From CAIKMD01 sp036490955 (GTDB taxonomy: Bacteria; Pseudomonadota; Alphaproteobacteria; ATCC43930; CGMCC-115725), in NCBI GenBank assembly GCA_036490955.1, contig DASXCX010000070.1:1-9021 (forward strand): a stretch of 9,021 bases of DNA, given 5' to 3'. The translations under genes and the position numbers were made by a program. Positions 1 to 5,189 of this stretch are shown here, in pieces; the first letter of the stretch is position 1; each line of letters opens with the position of its first letter. The notes below the pieces were generated by a model, which worked only from the letters and a program-made list of their open reading frames with translations, did no database searches and was not told the DNA's origin.

Positions 1-62
1 GCAACACAAAATTAACCATATCCGCAGCACTCTCGGGCCTTAACGAGCCCAAGGATTAACCA
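1..62 (+). promoter_or_regulatory. Upstream region of the fhlB-fliO-fliP run, with three TTAAC motifs
   Basis: No gene is assigned here. TTAAC occurs three times in the same orientation (12-16, 40-44, 56-60), and ATTAACCAT occurs twice as a direct repeat (11-19 and 55-63). TTAA is rare in the GC-rich remainder of the window. In alphaproteobacteria the cell-cycle regulator CtrA binds TTAA-N7-TTAA(C) or single TTAAC half-sites and controls many flagellar genes. The spacing here (28 and 16 bp start to start) is not the canonical 11, so these would only be half-sites. An AAGGA Shine-Dalgarno sits at 51-55. One frame is open from the left edge to a TAA at 57-59, so this could instead be the tail of an upstream gene. 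Confidence 0.3.
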
Positions 63-287
63 TTGCCCGGACCCGCTCCTGATCCCGTCGCCGACGCGAT
101 CGTCGCCCGCATCCGCGATCTCGCCCGCGCGCACGGCGCGAATATCCAGAGCGATGTGGGGCTCGCCGACCTGCTGGCCTCGCTGAGGATCAGCGATCAG
201 GTTCCGATCGCGCCTTTCGCGGTCGCCGCCGATCTGCTCTTTCATCTCCTTGCCGCCGATCAACGGCCAGTCGAGACCGCGCCATGA
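63..287 (+). CDS. Short FlhB C-terminal-domain-like protein (FhlB type, flagellar export switch homologue)
   Basis: This 74-residue protein resembles the last part of the cytoplasmic domain of FlhB/YscU, the substrate-specificity switch of flagellar and type III export. The match is the helix and loop pattern VADAIVARIRDLARAHG (9-25), then I-x-S-D-V-G-L-A-D-L-L (28-38), then VPIAPFAVAADLLFHLL (47-63). These correspond to FlhB's 'IRE-A-x-x-x-G-V-P-I-x-x-D-x-x-LA' and 'IP-x-x-x-(Y/F)-x-A-VA-x-(V/I)-L' segments. The self-cleaving NPTH motif and the preceding strands are missing, so it cannot autocleave like FlhB. The TTG at 63 is chosen because an in-frame TAA lies at 57-59 and AAGGA (51-55) is 7 bp upstream; no other start lies before the conserved part. 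The stop overlaps the fliO start (ATGA, 284-287), which supports translational coupling. Such proteins sit near flagellar genes in many bacteria. Exact role unknown. Confidence 0.75.
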   Translation: MPGPAPDPVADAIVARIRDLARAHGANIQSDVGLADLLASLRISDQVPIAPFAVAADLLFHLLAADQRPVETAP

Positions 288-613
288 TGGAAGACATGTA
301 TTGGCGTTTCCTCGGCGCGCTCGTCCTCGTCATCGCGCTGATCTTCGTCCTCGCCTGGGTCGCCAAGCGCCTGGGCTTCGGCGGCCGCCTCGCCGCCGCC
401 CGCGGCAGGCGCCGGCTCGGCATCCAGGAAGTGCTCTCCCTCGACAACAAACGCCGCCTCGTCCTGTTGAAGCGAGACGGTGTCGAGCACCTCATTCTCC
501 TCGGCCTCAACGACGACGTCGTGGTCGAGACGGGCATTGTCCCGCCTGCCGATCAGCCGTTGGAAAAGCCGGTACCGAGCTTTGCCGCGTTGTTACCGGG
601 GTCACGGCCATGA
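284..613 (+). CDS. fliO: Flagellar biosynthetic protein FliO
   Basis: This 109-residue single-pass membrane protein assists assembly of the FliP ring in the flagellar type III export gate. It has one transmembrane helix near residues 8-27, a basic flank (KRLGFGGRLAAARGRRR, 28-44), then the FliO hallmark cytoplasmic segment: LGIQEVLSLDNKRRLVLLKR (45-64), followed by DGVEHLILLG (65-74). It ends in a variable tail. The length is typical of short alphaproteobacterial FliO. The start is ATG 284; a second ATG follows directly at 287. No strong Shine-Dalgarno is visible, but the start overlaps the upstream stop and the FliO stop overlaps the fliP start (ATGA, 610-613). This places it firmly between the FlhB-like gene and fliP in one operon. 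Confidence 0.93.
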   Translation: MMEDMYWRFLGALVLVIALIFVLAWVAKRLGFGGRLAAARGRRRLGIQEVLSLDNKRRLVLLKRDGVEHLILLGLNDDVVVETGIVPPADQPLEKPVPSFAALLPGSRP

Positions 614-1371
614 AATTGTCGCTGCCCAAAAATTGGTTGCGAGGCATCGGCTGGACCGCGGCCTTCCTGTTGCTGGTCTCAGCGTCCCCCGCCACGGCGC
701 AAAGCCTGACGCTCGATATGGGCGATGCCGGCTCCTCGACCGGTCACATCGTCCAGCTGCTGATGCTGCTGACGGTGCTGAGCCTCGCGCCCGCGATCCT
801 CATCACCGTCACCTCCTTCACGCGCATCGTCGTGGTTTTGTCCTTCCTGCGCAACGCGCTCGGCACGCAGACGGTGCCGCCCAACATCGTGATGGTGAGC
901 CTCGCGCTCTTCCTCACCGGCTTCGTGATGGCGCCGACCTTGCAGAGCTCTTACGACAACGGCATCGCGCCGCTGATCGCCGACAAGATCACCGAGCAGG
1001 AAGCTTTCGACCGCACCGCCGCGCCGATCCATGATTTCATGATGAACCATGTGCGCGAGCAGGATCTCGACCTCTTCGCCGGCATGGCCAAGGTGGATGT
1101 AAAGGCGGTGGAGGCGAAGGACGTGCCGCTGCGCGTCGTCGTGCCCGCCTTCATGATCAGCGAGTTGCGCCGCGCCTTCGAGATCGGCTTCCTCTTGTTC
1201 CTGCCTTTCCTCATTATCGACATCGTCGTTGCGTCGATCCTCATGTCGATGGGCATGATGATGCTGCCGCCGGTGACGATCTCCCTGCCCTTCAAGTTGA
1301 TCTTCTTCGTGCTGGTCGACGGCTGGTATCTCGTCGCCGGCAGCCTCGTGCAAAGCTTCGGTGGAAGCTGA
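610..1371 (+). CDS. fliP: Flagellar biosynthetic protein FliP (export gate subunit)
   Basis: FliP is the core subunit of the FliP5-FliQ4-FliR1 export gate, through which flagellar rod, hook and filament subunits cross the inner membrane. This copy has 253 residues, the normal family length. A cleavable signal peptide is apparent (hydrophobic 15-25, likely cut after ATA at 30). Membrane segments follow at about 46-67, 92-110, 190-212 and 218-245. The conserved FliP motifs are present: LAPAILITVTSFTRIVVVLS (59-78), FLRNALGTQ (79-87) with P90-P91, and the signature PAFMISELRRAFEIGF (179-194), then LPPVTISLPFKLIFFVLVDGW (219-239). The start is fixed by the ATGA overlap with fliO. A longer in-frame opening upstream overlaps fliO and is not used. 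fliQ, fliR and flhB do not follow; a convergent minus-strand gene begins 43 bp downstream. Confidence 0.97.
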   Translation: MKLSLPKNWLRGIGWTAAFLLLVSASPATAQSLTLDMGDAGSSTGHIVQLLMLLTVLSLAPAILITVTSFTRIVVVLSFLRNALGTQTVPPNIVMVSLALFLTGFVMAPTLQSSYDNGIAPLIADKITEQEAFDRTAAPIHDFMMNHVREQDLDLFAGMAKVDVKAVEAKDVPLRVVVPAFMISELRRAFEIGFLLFLPFLIIDIVVASILMSMGMMMLPPVTISLPFKLIFFVLVDGWYLVAGSLVQSFGGS

Positions 1372-1402
1372 GGTTCGCAGAACCTCTGCCCGGCGAAAGC
1401 CG
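1370..1402. terminator. Two small hairpins between convergent fliP and solute-binding-protein genes
   Basis: Starting at the fliP stop codon there is a perfect 7-bp inverted repeat GAGGTTC-GCA-GAACCTC (1370-1386), followed by CGGC-GAAA-GCCG (1391-1402), a 4-bp stem capped by a GNRA-type GAAA loop. They fill the 43-bp gap between two converging genes, where a terminator serving either strand would be expected. Neither is followed by a T-run, so if they terminate it is not as a classical intrinsic terminator. Confidence 0.35.
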
Positions 1403-1414
1403 TGGCGCAGTCCG

Positions 1415-2509
1415 CTACTGCTTCGTCACGAGCTTGATCATCTTGCCGAGATCGTCCTCGATCCCGGGATGTGCGCCGTACCAATCGGTCGTCACATCGA
1501 TGAATTTCGCGCCTTTCTGCTGAAGCGCGGCGATCTCCTGATGCGTCGGCGTCTCGGGATAGGTGTCGAGTTCGGCGCCGAAGCCGTCATGTAGGATCTT
1601 TATTTGTCCTTCGGGCGACGAGGCATAGAGCGCGAACAGGATCGCGGCATTGGGATGCGCCGCGTTGGTCGGCACGCACAAATAATCGAAGCGCCGGCTC
1701 GCCACGTCGATCATCACCGCCTCGCCGAGCACGCCGCCATATTTTGGTAGATGCGCCTCGGAGCCGGAGCAGGATAGCGCCAGCGCAGGAATCTCGCCCG
1801 AGGCGATGCGGTCGACGCCGGCGCAGGCGACGAGGCCGCCGATATTCTGCCCGAGCTGCTTCACGAATTGCGCGGTCTTGTCGTAGCCCCAGACATCCTT
1901 CGCCACGAGCACGTCGAAACCGGCGAGATAGGGCGTCGTATAGAGCTTGCCTTTGTACTCGGGCTTCAGCAGATCCTCGATGCTCATCGCCTCGCCAAAG
2001 GCCGGCGCCACCTTCGTGTTGTAGAGAATGCCCGGCACCTTAGTGACGATGCGCAGCGCGCGGCTATCGGCCTCGGCGATCTCGGACGTGATGCGGCTCG
2101 GATAGAGCTCTGTCCACGGCACCTTGCGGAAGAGGCCTTTCGATAGTTGCGGCGACACCTCGACCGCGGTGCCGTTATAGAGATCGGTCGACGCCGGCTG
2201 GGCGGCCTGCATCTCGGTTAAGAGCTTGGCCGCCATCGGCGCGAAAGACGGCCCCGGGAAATAAGTGACGTCGATATCGATGCCGAATTCCTTCTTGATC
2301 CCGGCCGCGCCGACGCGCGCCCCGTCGGGGCCGCCGAGGATATTCGCGGCGTAGGAGAGCGTCAGCTTGCCTTCCTGCTTGGCGCCGTCGATCACCTTTT
2401 GCAGCGCCGGCGTGATCGGAATATCGCCCGCGCGAGCGAGCGGCGCCGTGCCGAGCAGAAAGGCCCCGATCAACGTCGCCGCGACGACCGGCGCAAGCAG
2501 AAATTTCAT
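1415..2509 (-). CDS. Periplasmic ABC-transporter solute-binding protein (iron/polyamine-type, class II fold)
   Basis: The 364-residue precursor has a Sec signal peptide: MKF, a hydrophobic core LLAPVVAATLIGAFLLGTA, and an APLARA|GD cleavage site after residue 27. The mature protein has the layout of extracellular solute-binding proteins of the FbpA/AfuA/PotD-like superfamily. It shows an early K-L-T-L-SY strand, a central PGILYNTK strand, LKPEYKGKLYTT, and the C-terminal PTNAAHPNAAILFALYASSP motif followed by EGQ, a hallmark of this group. The paired tyrosines that bind Fe(III) in FbpA are not evident, so iron is not assured as ligand. The start is the ATG whose complement is at 2507-2509, preceded by GGGGAGGGAACC; a start 9 codons further upstream has no such site. 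No permease or ATPase is adjacent. It converges with fliP and diverges from the dehydrogenase gene. The ligand cannot be inferred. Confidence 0.85.
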   Translation of the reverse strand: MKFLLAPVVAATLIGAFLLGTAPLARAGDIPITPALQKVIDGAKQEGKLTLSYAANILGGPDGARVGAAGIKKEFGIDIDVTYFPGPSFAPMAAKLLTEMQAAQPASTDLYNGTAVEVSPQLSKGLFRKVPWTELYPSRITSEIAEADSRALRIVTKVPGILYNTKVAPAFGEAMSIEDLLKPEYKGKLYTTPYLAGFDVLVAKDVWGYDKTAQFVKQLGQNIGGLVACAGVDRIASGEIPALALSCSGSEAHLPKYGGVLGEAVMIDVASRRFDYLCVPTNAAHPNAAILFALYASSPEGQIKILHDGFGAELDTYPETPTHQEIAALQQKGAKFIDVTTDWYGAHPGIEDDLGKMIKLVTKQ

Positions 2510-2599
2510 GGTTCCCTCCCCGTTCGGCTTTATCACTCAGTCTATCGCCGAAAGCCGCGTCTTGCACCTGACGCGGCTTTCTGCCTCAATCGCGCAACC
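2510..2599. promoter_or_regulatory. Divergent intergenic region with a perfect 12-bp inverted repeat
   Basis: This 90-bp gap separates the start codons of two divergent genes and must hold both promoters. It contains GAAAGCCGCGTC (2550-2561), an 8-nt spacer TTGCACCT (2562-2569), and the exact complement GACGCGGCTTTC (2570-2581). It could be an operator for a dimeric regulator acting on both genes, or a structured 5' leader on the minus-strand transcript (the palindrome ends 40 bp before that ATG). TTGCAC at 2562-2567 is a possible -35 element for the + strand gene, with only a poor -10 (CTCAAT, 2585-2590). No regulator gene is adjacent. The + strand ATG at 2600 has no recognisable Shine-Dalgarno. 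Confidence 0.6.
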
Positions 2600-3529
2600 A
2601 TGATCCTGCTGATGACCCCGATCTTCGCGCCGACTCACGTCTGGCGCGAGCACTTCGCCCGCGAGATGCCCGAACTCGAGGTACGGTTCTGGCCCGAAGC
2701 AGGCGACCTTACGACCATCGACATCGTTGCTTGCGGTCGCATGCCCGACAACGCGCTGCGCTCGATGCCTCATCTCAAGCTCATCGTCTCGCTTTTCGCT
2801 GGGCAAGATCTGTTCCTCAGCGACAAGACCATTCCCCGCGACGTTCCGGTCGTGCGCGCCGCCAATCCCGCGGGCGATCAGATGATGACCGAGACCGTGA
2901 TCTTGCACGTGCTGCGTCATCATCGACAAATCCCGGAATTGCTGCTTGCACAGCAAAAAAGCGAGTGGGCGAGCCCTAAACGGCTCAAAACGCGCGACCG
3001 GAAGGTCGGCATCATGGGTCTCGGGCCGATCGGCGTCGCTGCGGCCAAGGCGATACGCGATCTTGGCTTTCAAACCGCGGCCTGGGTGAAACATCCTCGC
3101 CAGCTCGAAGGCGTCGAGGTATTTCATGGGCCGGACCAGCTCGCCGCTTTCCTCGGCCGCAGCGAGATCATCGTCAATCTGCTGCCATTCACGCCGGAGA
3201 CCGAGGACATCTTGGGCGCCAAGAATTTCGCGCTCATGCCGAAAGGAGCCGCGGTGATCAATCTCGGCCGCGGCCAGCATGTCGTCGACGCGGATCTCAT
3301 CGCCGCGCTCGATGGCGAGCAACTCGTCGCCGCGACGCTCGATGTTTTCCGCCAGGAGCCGCTGCCGAAGGAGCATCCCTTCTGGCGCCATCCGCGGATC
3401 ACCGTCATCCCGCACGCCTCGCGCGGCCAATTCCCGGCTGAGATCACGCCGCTGATCTGCGGCCATATCCGTCGCTTCCAGCGCGGCGAGAAAATGACGG
3501 ACGCCGTCGATCTGAAGGCGGGGTACTAG
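2600..3529 (+). CDS. NAD(P)-dependent 2-hydroxyacid dehydrogenase, GhrA-like (glyoxylate/hydroxypyruvate reductase A family)
   Basis: The 309-residue protein belongs to the D-isomer-specific 2-hydroxyacid dehydrogenases, which reversibly reduce 2-oxoacids such as glyoxylate or hydroxypyruvate with NAD(P)H in the cytoplasm. The nucleotide-binding motif is VGIMGLGPIG (136-145, GxGxxG). The catalytic residues are visible: Arg224 in NLGRGQHVVD, Glu253 in RQEPLP, and His272 in PHASR. The substrate loop SLFAGQD (64-70) takes the place of the usual S-x-GAGVD. The sequence LDVFRQEPLPKEHPFWRHPR closely follows GhrA, and the length agrees with E. coli GhrA (312). The start is ATG 2600, where conserved sequence begins (MILLMTPIF); the upstream in-frame extension lies over the divergent promoter and gene. 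No Shine-Dalgarno is seen. Physiological substrate unknown, so no symbol is assigned. Confidence 0.9.
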   Translation: MILLMTPIFAPTHVWREHFAREMPELEVRFWPEAGDLTTIDIVACGRMPDNALRSMPHLKLIVSLFAGQDLFLSDKTIPRDVPVVRAANPAGDQMMTETVILHVLRHHRQIPELLLAQQKSEWASPKRLKTRDRKVGIMGLGPIGVAAAKAIRDLGFQTAAWVKHPRQLEGVEVFHGPDQLAAFLGRSEIIVNLLPFTPETEDILGAKNFALMPKGAAVINLGRGQHVVDADLIAALDGEQLVAATLDVFRQEPLPKEHPFWRHPRITVIPHASRGQFPAEITPLICGHIRRFQRGEKMTDAVDLKAGY

Positions 3530-3551
3530 CCAATCGTAGCCTTGGTTCTTC

Positions 3552-3615
3552 GGGGATTCCCGCGAAGGCGGGAATCCCGTCATCGCCCCGGAATCCCGCT
3601 TTCGCGGGAATGACG
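3552..3615. repeat. Pair of inverted palindromic repeats (REP/BIME-like, ATTCCCGCGAA-type)
   Basis: The first element is a perfect 11-bp hairpin, GGGATTCCCGC (3553-3563), loop GAAG, GCGGGAATCCC (3568-3578). The second, at 3590-3615, reads on the minus strand as CGTCATTCCCGCGAAAGCGG followed by GATTCC. It is thus an inverted relative of the first, with a 6-bp stem (3594-3599 with 3604-3609) and loop TTTC. This resembles the dispersed intergenic palindromes built on ATTCCCGCGAAAGCGGGAAT that are known from many proteobacterial genomes. The first hairpin lies 23 bp after the dehydrogenase stop and could act as its transcription terminator or protect the mRNA 3' end. It is not followed by a T-run. 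Confidence 0.75.
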
Positions 3616-3657
3616 ATGGAGCTAAGAATCGGTCATCAAGCCGCTCGAAGGCCCTAT

Positions 3658-3663
3658 GGAGGA
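3658..3663 (+). promoter_or_regulatory. Shine-Dalgarno GGAGGA fixing the hydrolase start
   Basis: GGAGGA lies 3 bp before ATG 3667 (GGAGGA-AGC-ATG; reading GGAGGAAG, the spacing is about 5 from the core). The alternative in-frame ATG at 3610 lies inside the palindromic repeat and has no ribosome binding site, so 3667 is chosen. Confidence 0.7.
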
Positions 3664-3666
3664 AGC

Positions 3667-4536
3667 ATGGACACGCATCTCGCCACGATGACCACGGATA
3701 AATACGTCACCATCGACGGGCTGAAGGTCCGCTATCTCGAGGAAGGCTCGGGCCATCCCGTGCTCTTCATGCACGGCGCCTCGCTCGGCTCGTCGGCCGA
3801 TGTGTTCCGCCGCAATCTCCCCAACTTCGCCAAGGCCGGTTTCCGCGCCATCGCATTCGACTTCCCGGGCTATGGCCTCAGCGAAGCCGGCGACGACCTT
3901 TCCCTCGCCTATCAGACCAACACCGCGCCAAAATTCATCGACGCGCTCGGCCTCGGCAAGGTCGCGCTGGTCGCGCATTCGCGCTCGGGCGGCCAGGCGG
4001 TGCAACTCGCGGGCAAGGAGCCGCAGCGTTATTCGCACCTCGTCGTGCTCGGCACCGGCACGCTGATTCCGCCCCTGCCGGCCGATATCGAGGGCCGCTA
4101 TAGCCAGGTAGCGGCGCGCGTCGATCGCAAGATGGCCGAAAGCGAGCCGACGATCGAGGACACGAAGAAGCTGATGCAAGCCGATCTCTTCCATACCGAG
4201 CTGGTGACGCCGGAAGAGCTCGCGCTACGTCACAGCCGTAGCATCGGCCGCAACTTCCAGGTCTTCACCAAGCGCGCGCGGTCGGATGAAGGCGCCGGCG
4301 GCAGCGGCGCGCAGCCGGCGGTGCCGCAATGGCAGCGCATGCTCGATCTCAAGATCCCGGTGTTGTTGATCTATGGCCGCGAGGATCGCGCCCACGCCGG
4401 CGAACGCGCCGAGCTCTTCAAGAAAAGCCATCCCGAGGTCAACCTTCATATCATGGACGGCTGCAAGCACATGGTGCCGTGGGACAAAGAGCAAGACGTT
4501 TATCGCCTCGCGATCCCCTTCATCAAAGGCGCGTAA
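3667..4536 (+). CDS. Alpha/beta hydrolase (MhpC/BphD-like fold)
   Basis: The 289-residue cytoplasmic hydrolase has the standard alpha/beta-hydrolase order. The oxyanion loop is FMHGASLGS (34-42), then a F-D-F-P-G-Y-G-L-S strand (64-72). The nucleophile elbow is VALVAHSRSGG (99-109) with Ser105, the acid is Asp240 in IPVLLIYGRED, and the base is His268 in GCKHMVPW. The elbow reads A-H-S-R-S rather than G-x-S-x-G, which is unusual but leaves the Ser/Asp/His triad intact. A cap region of about 135-220 contains an Ala/Gly-rich loop (207-219). The overall pattern matches carbon-carbon bond hydrolases of aromatic meta-cleavage pathways and related esterases. No signal peptide is present. The next gene, encoding a VOC-fold protein, starts 13 bp downstream, so the two are probably one operon. 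The pairing hints at catabolism of a small, possibly aromatic, compound. Substrate unknown. Confidence 0.88.
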   Translation: MDTHLATMTTDKYVTIDGLKVRYLEEGSGHPVLFMHGASLGSSADVFRRNLPNFAKAGFRAIAFDFPGYGLSEAGDDLSLAYQTNTAPKFIDALGLGKVALVAHSRSGGQAVQLAGKEPQRYSHLVVLGTGTLIPPLPADIEGRYSQVAARVDRKMAESEPTIEDTKKLMQADLFHTELVTPEELALRHSRSIGRNFQVFTKRARSDEGAGGSGAQPAVPQWQRMLDLKIPVLLIYGREDRAHAGERAELFKKSHPEVNLHIMDGCKHMVPWDKEQDVYRLAIPFIKGA

Positions 4537-4549
4537 GCAGGAGCAGAAC

Positions 4550-4948
4550 ATGGCAAAGATCCGACATCTCGCATTCTTCGCGGACAGTCCGGAAGAGATG
4601 GCGAAGTTCTATGTCAACGCCTTCGGTTTCGAGGTCACCGGGCGCGGCATAGCCTCCGTCTGGCTCACCGACGGCTATCTCGACATCGCGCTGTTGAAGC
4701 GCGCCGACAATATGCATGTGCATACCGGCCTCAATCATTTCGGCATCACCCTCGACGCCGAGGAGCAACCAGGTGTTTACGAGCGGCTCGAGAAGATGGG
4801 CCACGTGCCCTTCAAGCCGCCGAGCGATCGCTCGTATGTCGAGGACTATTGCATGGATGTCGAGCGCAACAAGTTCGACCTCTCGACCTCGGGCGTGAAG
4901 GCCGACAAGAACCAGAAGATGGTGTTCAAGGAGCCGTCGAAAGTCTAA
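4550..4948 (+). CDS. VOC-fold protein (glyoxalase I / extradiol dioxygenase / bleomycin-resistance superfamily)
   Basis: The 132-residue protein has the paired beta-alpha-beta-beta-beta layout of the vicinal oxygen chelate fold. The first module is IRHLAFFADSPEEMAKFYVNAFGFEVTG (4-31), with VWLTDGYLDIALLK. The second starts at GLNHFGITLDAEEQPGVYERLEKMG (60-84) and ends in YCMDVERNKFDLS. Candidate metal ligands are His6 and His63, with Asp110 (N-K-F-D-L) where most family members have Glu in G-N-x-x-E-(L/F). Members use a divalent metal for isomerisation, lyase or dioxygenase chemistry, so the reaction cannot be read from the sequence. The ATG at 4550 has AGGAG (4539-4543) 6 bp upstream. It lies 13 bp after the hydrolase gene and is probably cotranscribed with it. 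An in-frame opening further upstream overlaps the hydrolase gene and is not used. Confidence 0.87.
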   Translation: MAKIRHLAFFADSPEEMAKFYVNAFGFEVTGRGIASVWLTDGYLDIALLKRADNMHVHTGLNHFGITLDAEEQPGVYERLEKMGHVPFKPPSDRSYVEDYCMDVERNKFDLSTSGVKADKNQKMVFKEPSKV

Positions 4949-4970
4949 TCCGAAGCCGGACGTCGGGGAT

Positions 4971-4988
4971 GCGAGATCGTCCTCTCGC
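4971..4988 (+). terminator. Hairpin downstream of the VOC gene
   Basis: GCGAGA (4971-4976), loop TCGTCC, and TCTCGC (4983-4988) form a perfect 6-bp stem 22 bp after the VOC stop codon. It is followed by CTAATACC rather than a T-run. It may be a weak or factor-dependent terminator of the hydrolase-VOC operon. Confidence 0.3.
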
Positions 4989-5003
4989 CTAATACCCTGG
5001 CAT

Positions 5004-5114
5004 ATGCGGTTCCTGATCTATCTTTCGATGGTCGTTTGGGTCGCACTGACGGTTGTAAGCACGACCGACATCGGTGCGACGGCAAGGCTCTTCGCCAAGA
5101 TTCATCTCGGCTGA
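5004..5114 (+). CDS. Doubtful 36-residue ORF with one hydrophobic segment
   Basis: The ATG at 5004 opens 36 codons: MRFLIYLSMVVWVALTVVST (1-20), then TDIGATARLFAKIHLG. A hydrophobic stretch (3-18) after a short basic start would suit a single membrane helix or a signal-like peptide. No Shine-Dalgarno is visible in the preceding bases (CCCTGGCAT). I do not recognise a family. It could be a real small membrane protein, a decayed remnant of a longer gene, or chance. It sits alone in the ~240-bp gap between the VOC gene and the downstream binding-protein gene. Confidence 0.2.
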   Translation: MRFLIYLSMVVWVALTVVSTTDIGATARLFAKIHLG

Positions 5115-5136
5115 ACCGTCTCCTCGACCGGTTTCC

Positions 5137-5180
5137 TCTAGTTCGCTAGATTGCCCGCGCCGTTCGAGAAAGCGCGCGGG
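5137..5180 (+). promoter_or_regulatory. Two hairpins in the leader of the NMT1-type binding protein
   Basis: TCTAG-TTCG-CTAGA (5137-5150) is a 5-bp stem with a UUCG tetraloop. Just after it, CCCGCGC (5154-5160) pairs with GCGCGGG (5174-5180) across a 13-nt loop. The second stem includes the GGG that begins the Shine-Dalgarno stretch GGGGAAAGG before ATG 5190, so it could partly mask the ribosome binding site. Whether it forms, and whether transcription starts upstream of it, is unknown. Confidence 0.3.
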
Positions 5181-5189
5181 GAAAGGCGA

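Noticed and set aside
1..62. Canonical CtrA box TTAA-N7-TTAA
   Set aside because: The TTAA motifs are 28 and 16 bp apart start to start, not 11, so only half-sites can be proposed.
250..609. Long N-terminal extension of fliP
   Set aside because: It overlaps fliO completely, is Arg/Pro-rich, and FliP proteins begin with the signal-peptide sequence at 610.
1415..2509. Specific assignment as an Fe(III)-binding FbpA/AfuA protein
   Set aside because: The paired iron-ligand tyrosines of FbpA are not evident and no fbpBC-type partners are present, so only the general family is claimed.
2550..2581. Intrinsic terminator
   Set aside because: There is no T-run on either strand and the site lies between divergent starts, where a terminator would serve neither gene's end.
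2537..3583. 348-codon open frame on the minus strand
   Set aside because: It is antisense to the GhrA-like dehydrogenase, whose catalytic Arg, Glu and His and nucleotide-binding motif are all visible.
5151..5189. TTG start giving 13 more residues to the NMT1-type binding protein
   Set aside because: The extension would place a charged stretch before the signal peptide. The ATG at 5190 has a ribosome binding site and fits a normal signal peptide.
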